Positions 63,801 to 64,000 of a DNA stretch of 64,000 nt are shown here, piece by piece; the stretch's first letter is position 1; the number at the start of each line of letters is the position of its first letter. This DNA is from Hydractinia symbiolongicarpus (Eukaryota > Cnidaria > Hydrozoa > Anthoathecata > Hydractiniidae), in the NCBI RefSeq assembly GCF_029227915.1, contig NC_079876.1:37121828-37185827 (forward strand), written 5' to 3'. The notes below the pieces were generated by a model. That model was not told the origin of the DNA, did not search any database, and was given only the letters and a program-made list of their open reading frames with translations. Made by a program: the position numbers and the translations under genes.

Positions 63801-64000
63801 GACCAATCCTAGCCGTTATCGCGCGCTGAAGAAATATCAAAAGTTTCAGAAACTACATTTCATTGAATTTCTAACGGTGCCAGTCCGTTTGAGTTACAAC
63901 GGTTGGGTCACATATTCGTACCAACATGTATTTAGCGATATTTGTTTTGATATTACTAGGTTGCATCGCTTTTAACAATGAAACGAATGACTGTGGGACT
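60890..64000 (+). repeat. More diverged monomers with a heptamer-length match, cut by the window end
   Basis: Marks TATTTATTGATATTTTTT, GACTATGGGACTT, TTGCCGGGACTCA (61111 and 63718) and CAAAAGTTTCAGAAAC recur about 2607 bp apart, close to seven monomers. The CAAAAGTTTCAG type appears about four times (near 61230, 62345, 63095 and 63838). Monomers here look more heterogeneous than in the 19-34 kb region. The array continues beyond the window. Confidence 0.65.

Larger units (their letters stand above)
16481..64000 (+). repeat. 373-bp satellite array, right segment (about 127 monomers)
   Basis: Same family, same orientation and same period as the left segment, continuing in phase across the insertion and running to the end of the window. 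The first complete monomer anchors at 16718 and resembles the sixth type of the left heptamer (TTCTTTTAAAAATTTAG variant). Recurrent types include one with GGGCCACATATTCG and TTTAACTGAT; one with CATGTTCG plus a long T tract and GCTTGCATCGG; one with GAATTAAGCTAA and a two-base loss giving TGTGGACC; and one with the one-base loss GCCGGACTC. No gene or other mobile element was found in this 47.5 kb. Confidence 0.98.

Noticed and set aside
1-64000. CRISPR array
   Set aside because: The repeats are directly adjacent 373-bp units with no unique spacers and no cas genes, in a clearly eukaryotic context.
1-64000. A new multi-gene biological system
   Set aside because: There are no host genes in the window. 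Everything seen is satellite DNA plus one retrotransposon, so the interest lies in array structure and in the ORF1-ORF2 junction.

Overview
This window is almost entirely one satellite DNA. A tandem array with a repeat of about 373 bp fills positions 1-11710 and 16481-64000, always in the same head-to-tail orientation, and runs off both ends of the window. About 159 monomers are present (window length minus the insert, divided by 373). The satellite shows no protein-coding gene, tRNA, rRNA or CRISPR array. The short open frames of 60-88 codons that recur in it are chance openings that return with the period of the array.

The only other element is a single non-LTR retrotransposon of the CR1/L2 group, 4764 bp, on the minus strand at 11711-16474. 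It has a short 5' UTR and an intact ORF1 of 478 codons (predicted winged-helix-like N-terminus, coiled coil, SGNH/GDSL-type esterase domain). Its ORF2 (AP-like endonuclease plus reverse transcriptase) is broken by four frameshifts and one in-frame stop. The 3' end is a (GAAAA)4 tail, and a 6-bp target duplication TCAGTC flanks the element. Removing the element and one duplication restores a single 373-bp monomer exactly. ORF1 and ORF2 overlap, and a T_TTT_TTA heptamer sits in register in the overlap, so ORF2 may be made by -1 ribosomal frameshifting.

The array is not uniform. Diverged monomer types are arranged in higher-order repeats whose size changes along the window: 2-mer (about 0.6-2.1 kb), 7-mer (4.1-8.8 kb), 3-mer (9.4-11.6 kb), 4-mer (19.1-22.0 kb), 5-mer (21.6-25.3 kb), 4-mer (26.8-29.7 kb), 5-mer (30.1-33.9 kb), 6-mer (36.9-40.7 kb), 4-mer (44.5-46.9 kb), 2-mer x3 (46.6-48.8 kb), near-identical single monomers (52.0-52.7 and 56.9-57.8 kb), 2-mers (53.3-54.8 and 59.4-60.9 kb) and a 7-mer-spaced match near the right end. 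Some copies differ by only a few bases, so turnover is recent or ongoing.

The organism is a metazoan, judging from the SGNH-type ORF1 with a CR1-like ORF2. An invertebrate is more likely: CpG is not depleted in the satellite (17 CpG in the first monomer, against about 13.5 expected from its base composition), which argues against the heavy CpG methylation and decay typical of vertebrates. The species cannot be named from the sequence. The region is most likely constitutive heterochromatin (centromeric, pericentromeric or subtelomeric); that is inference.
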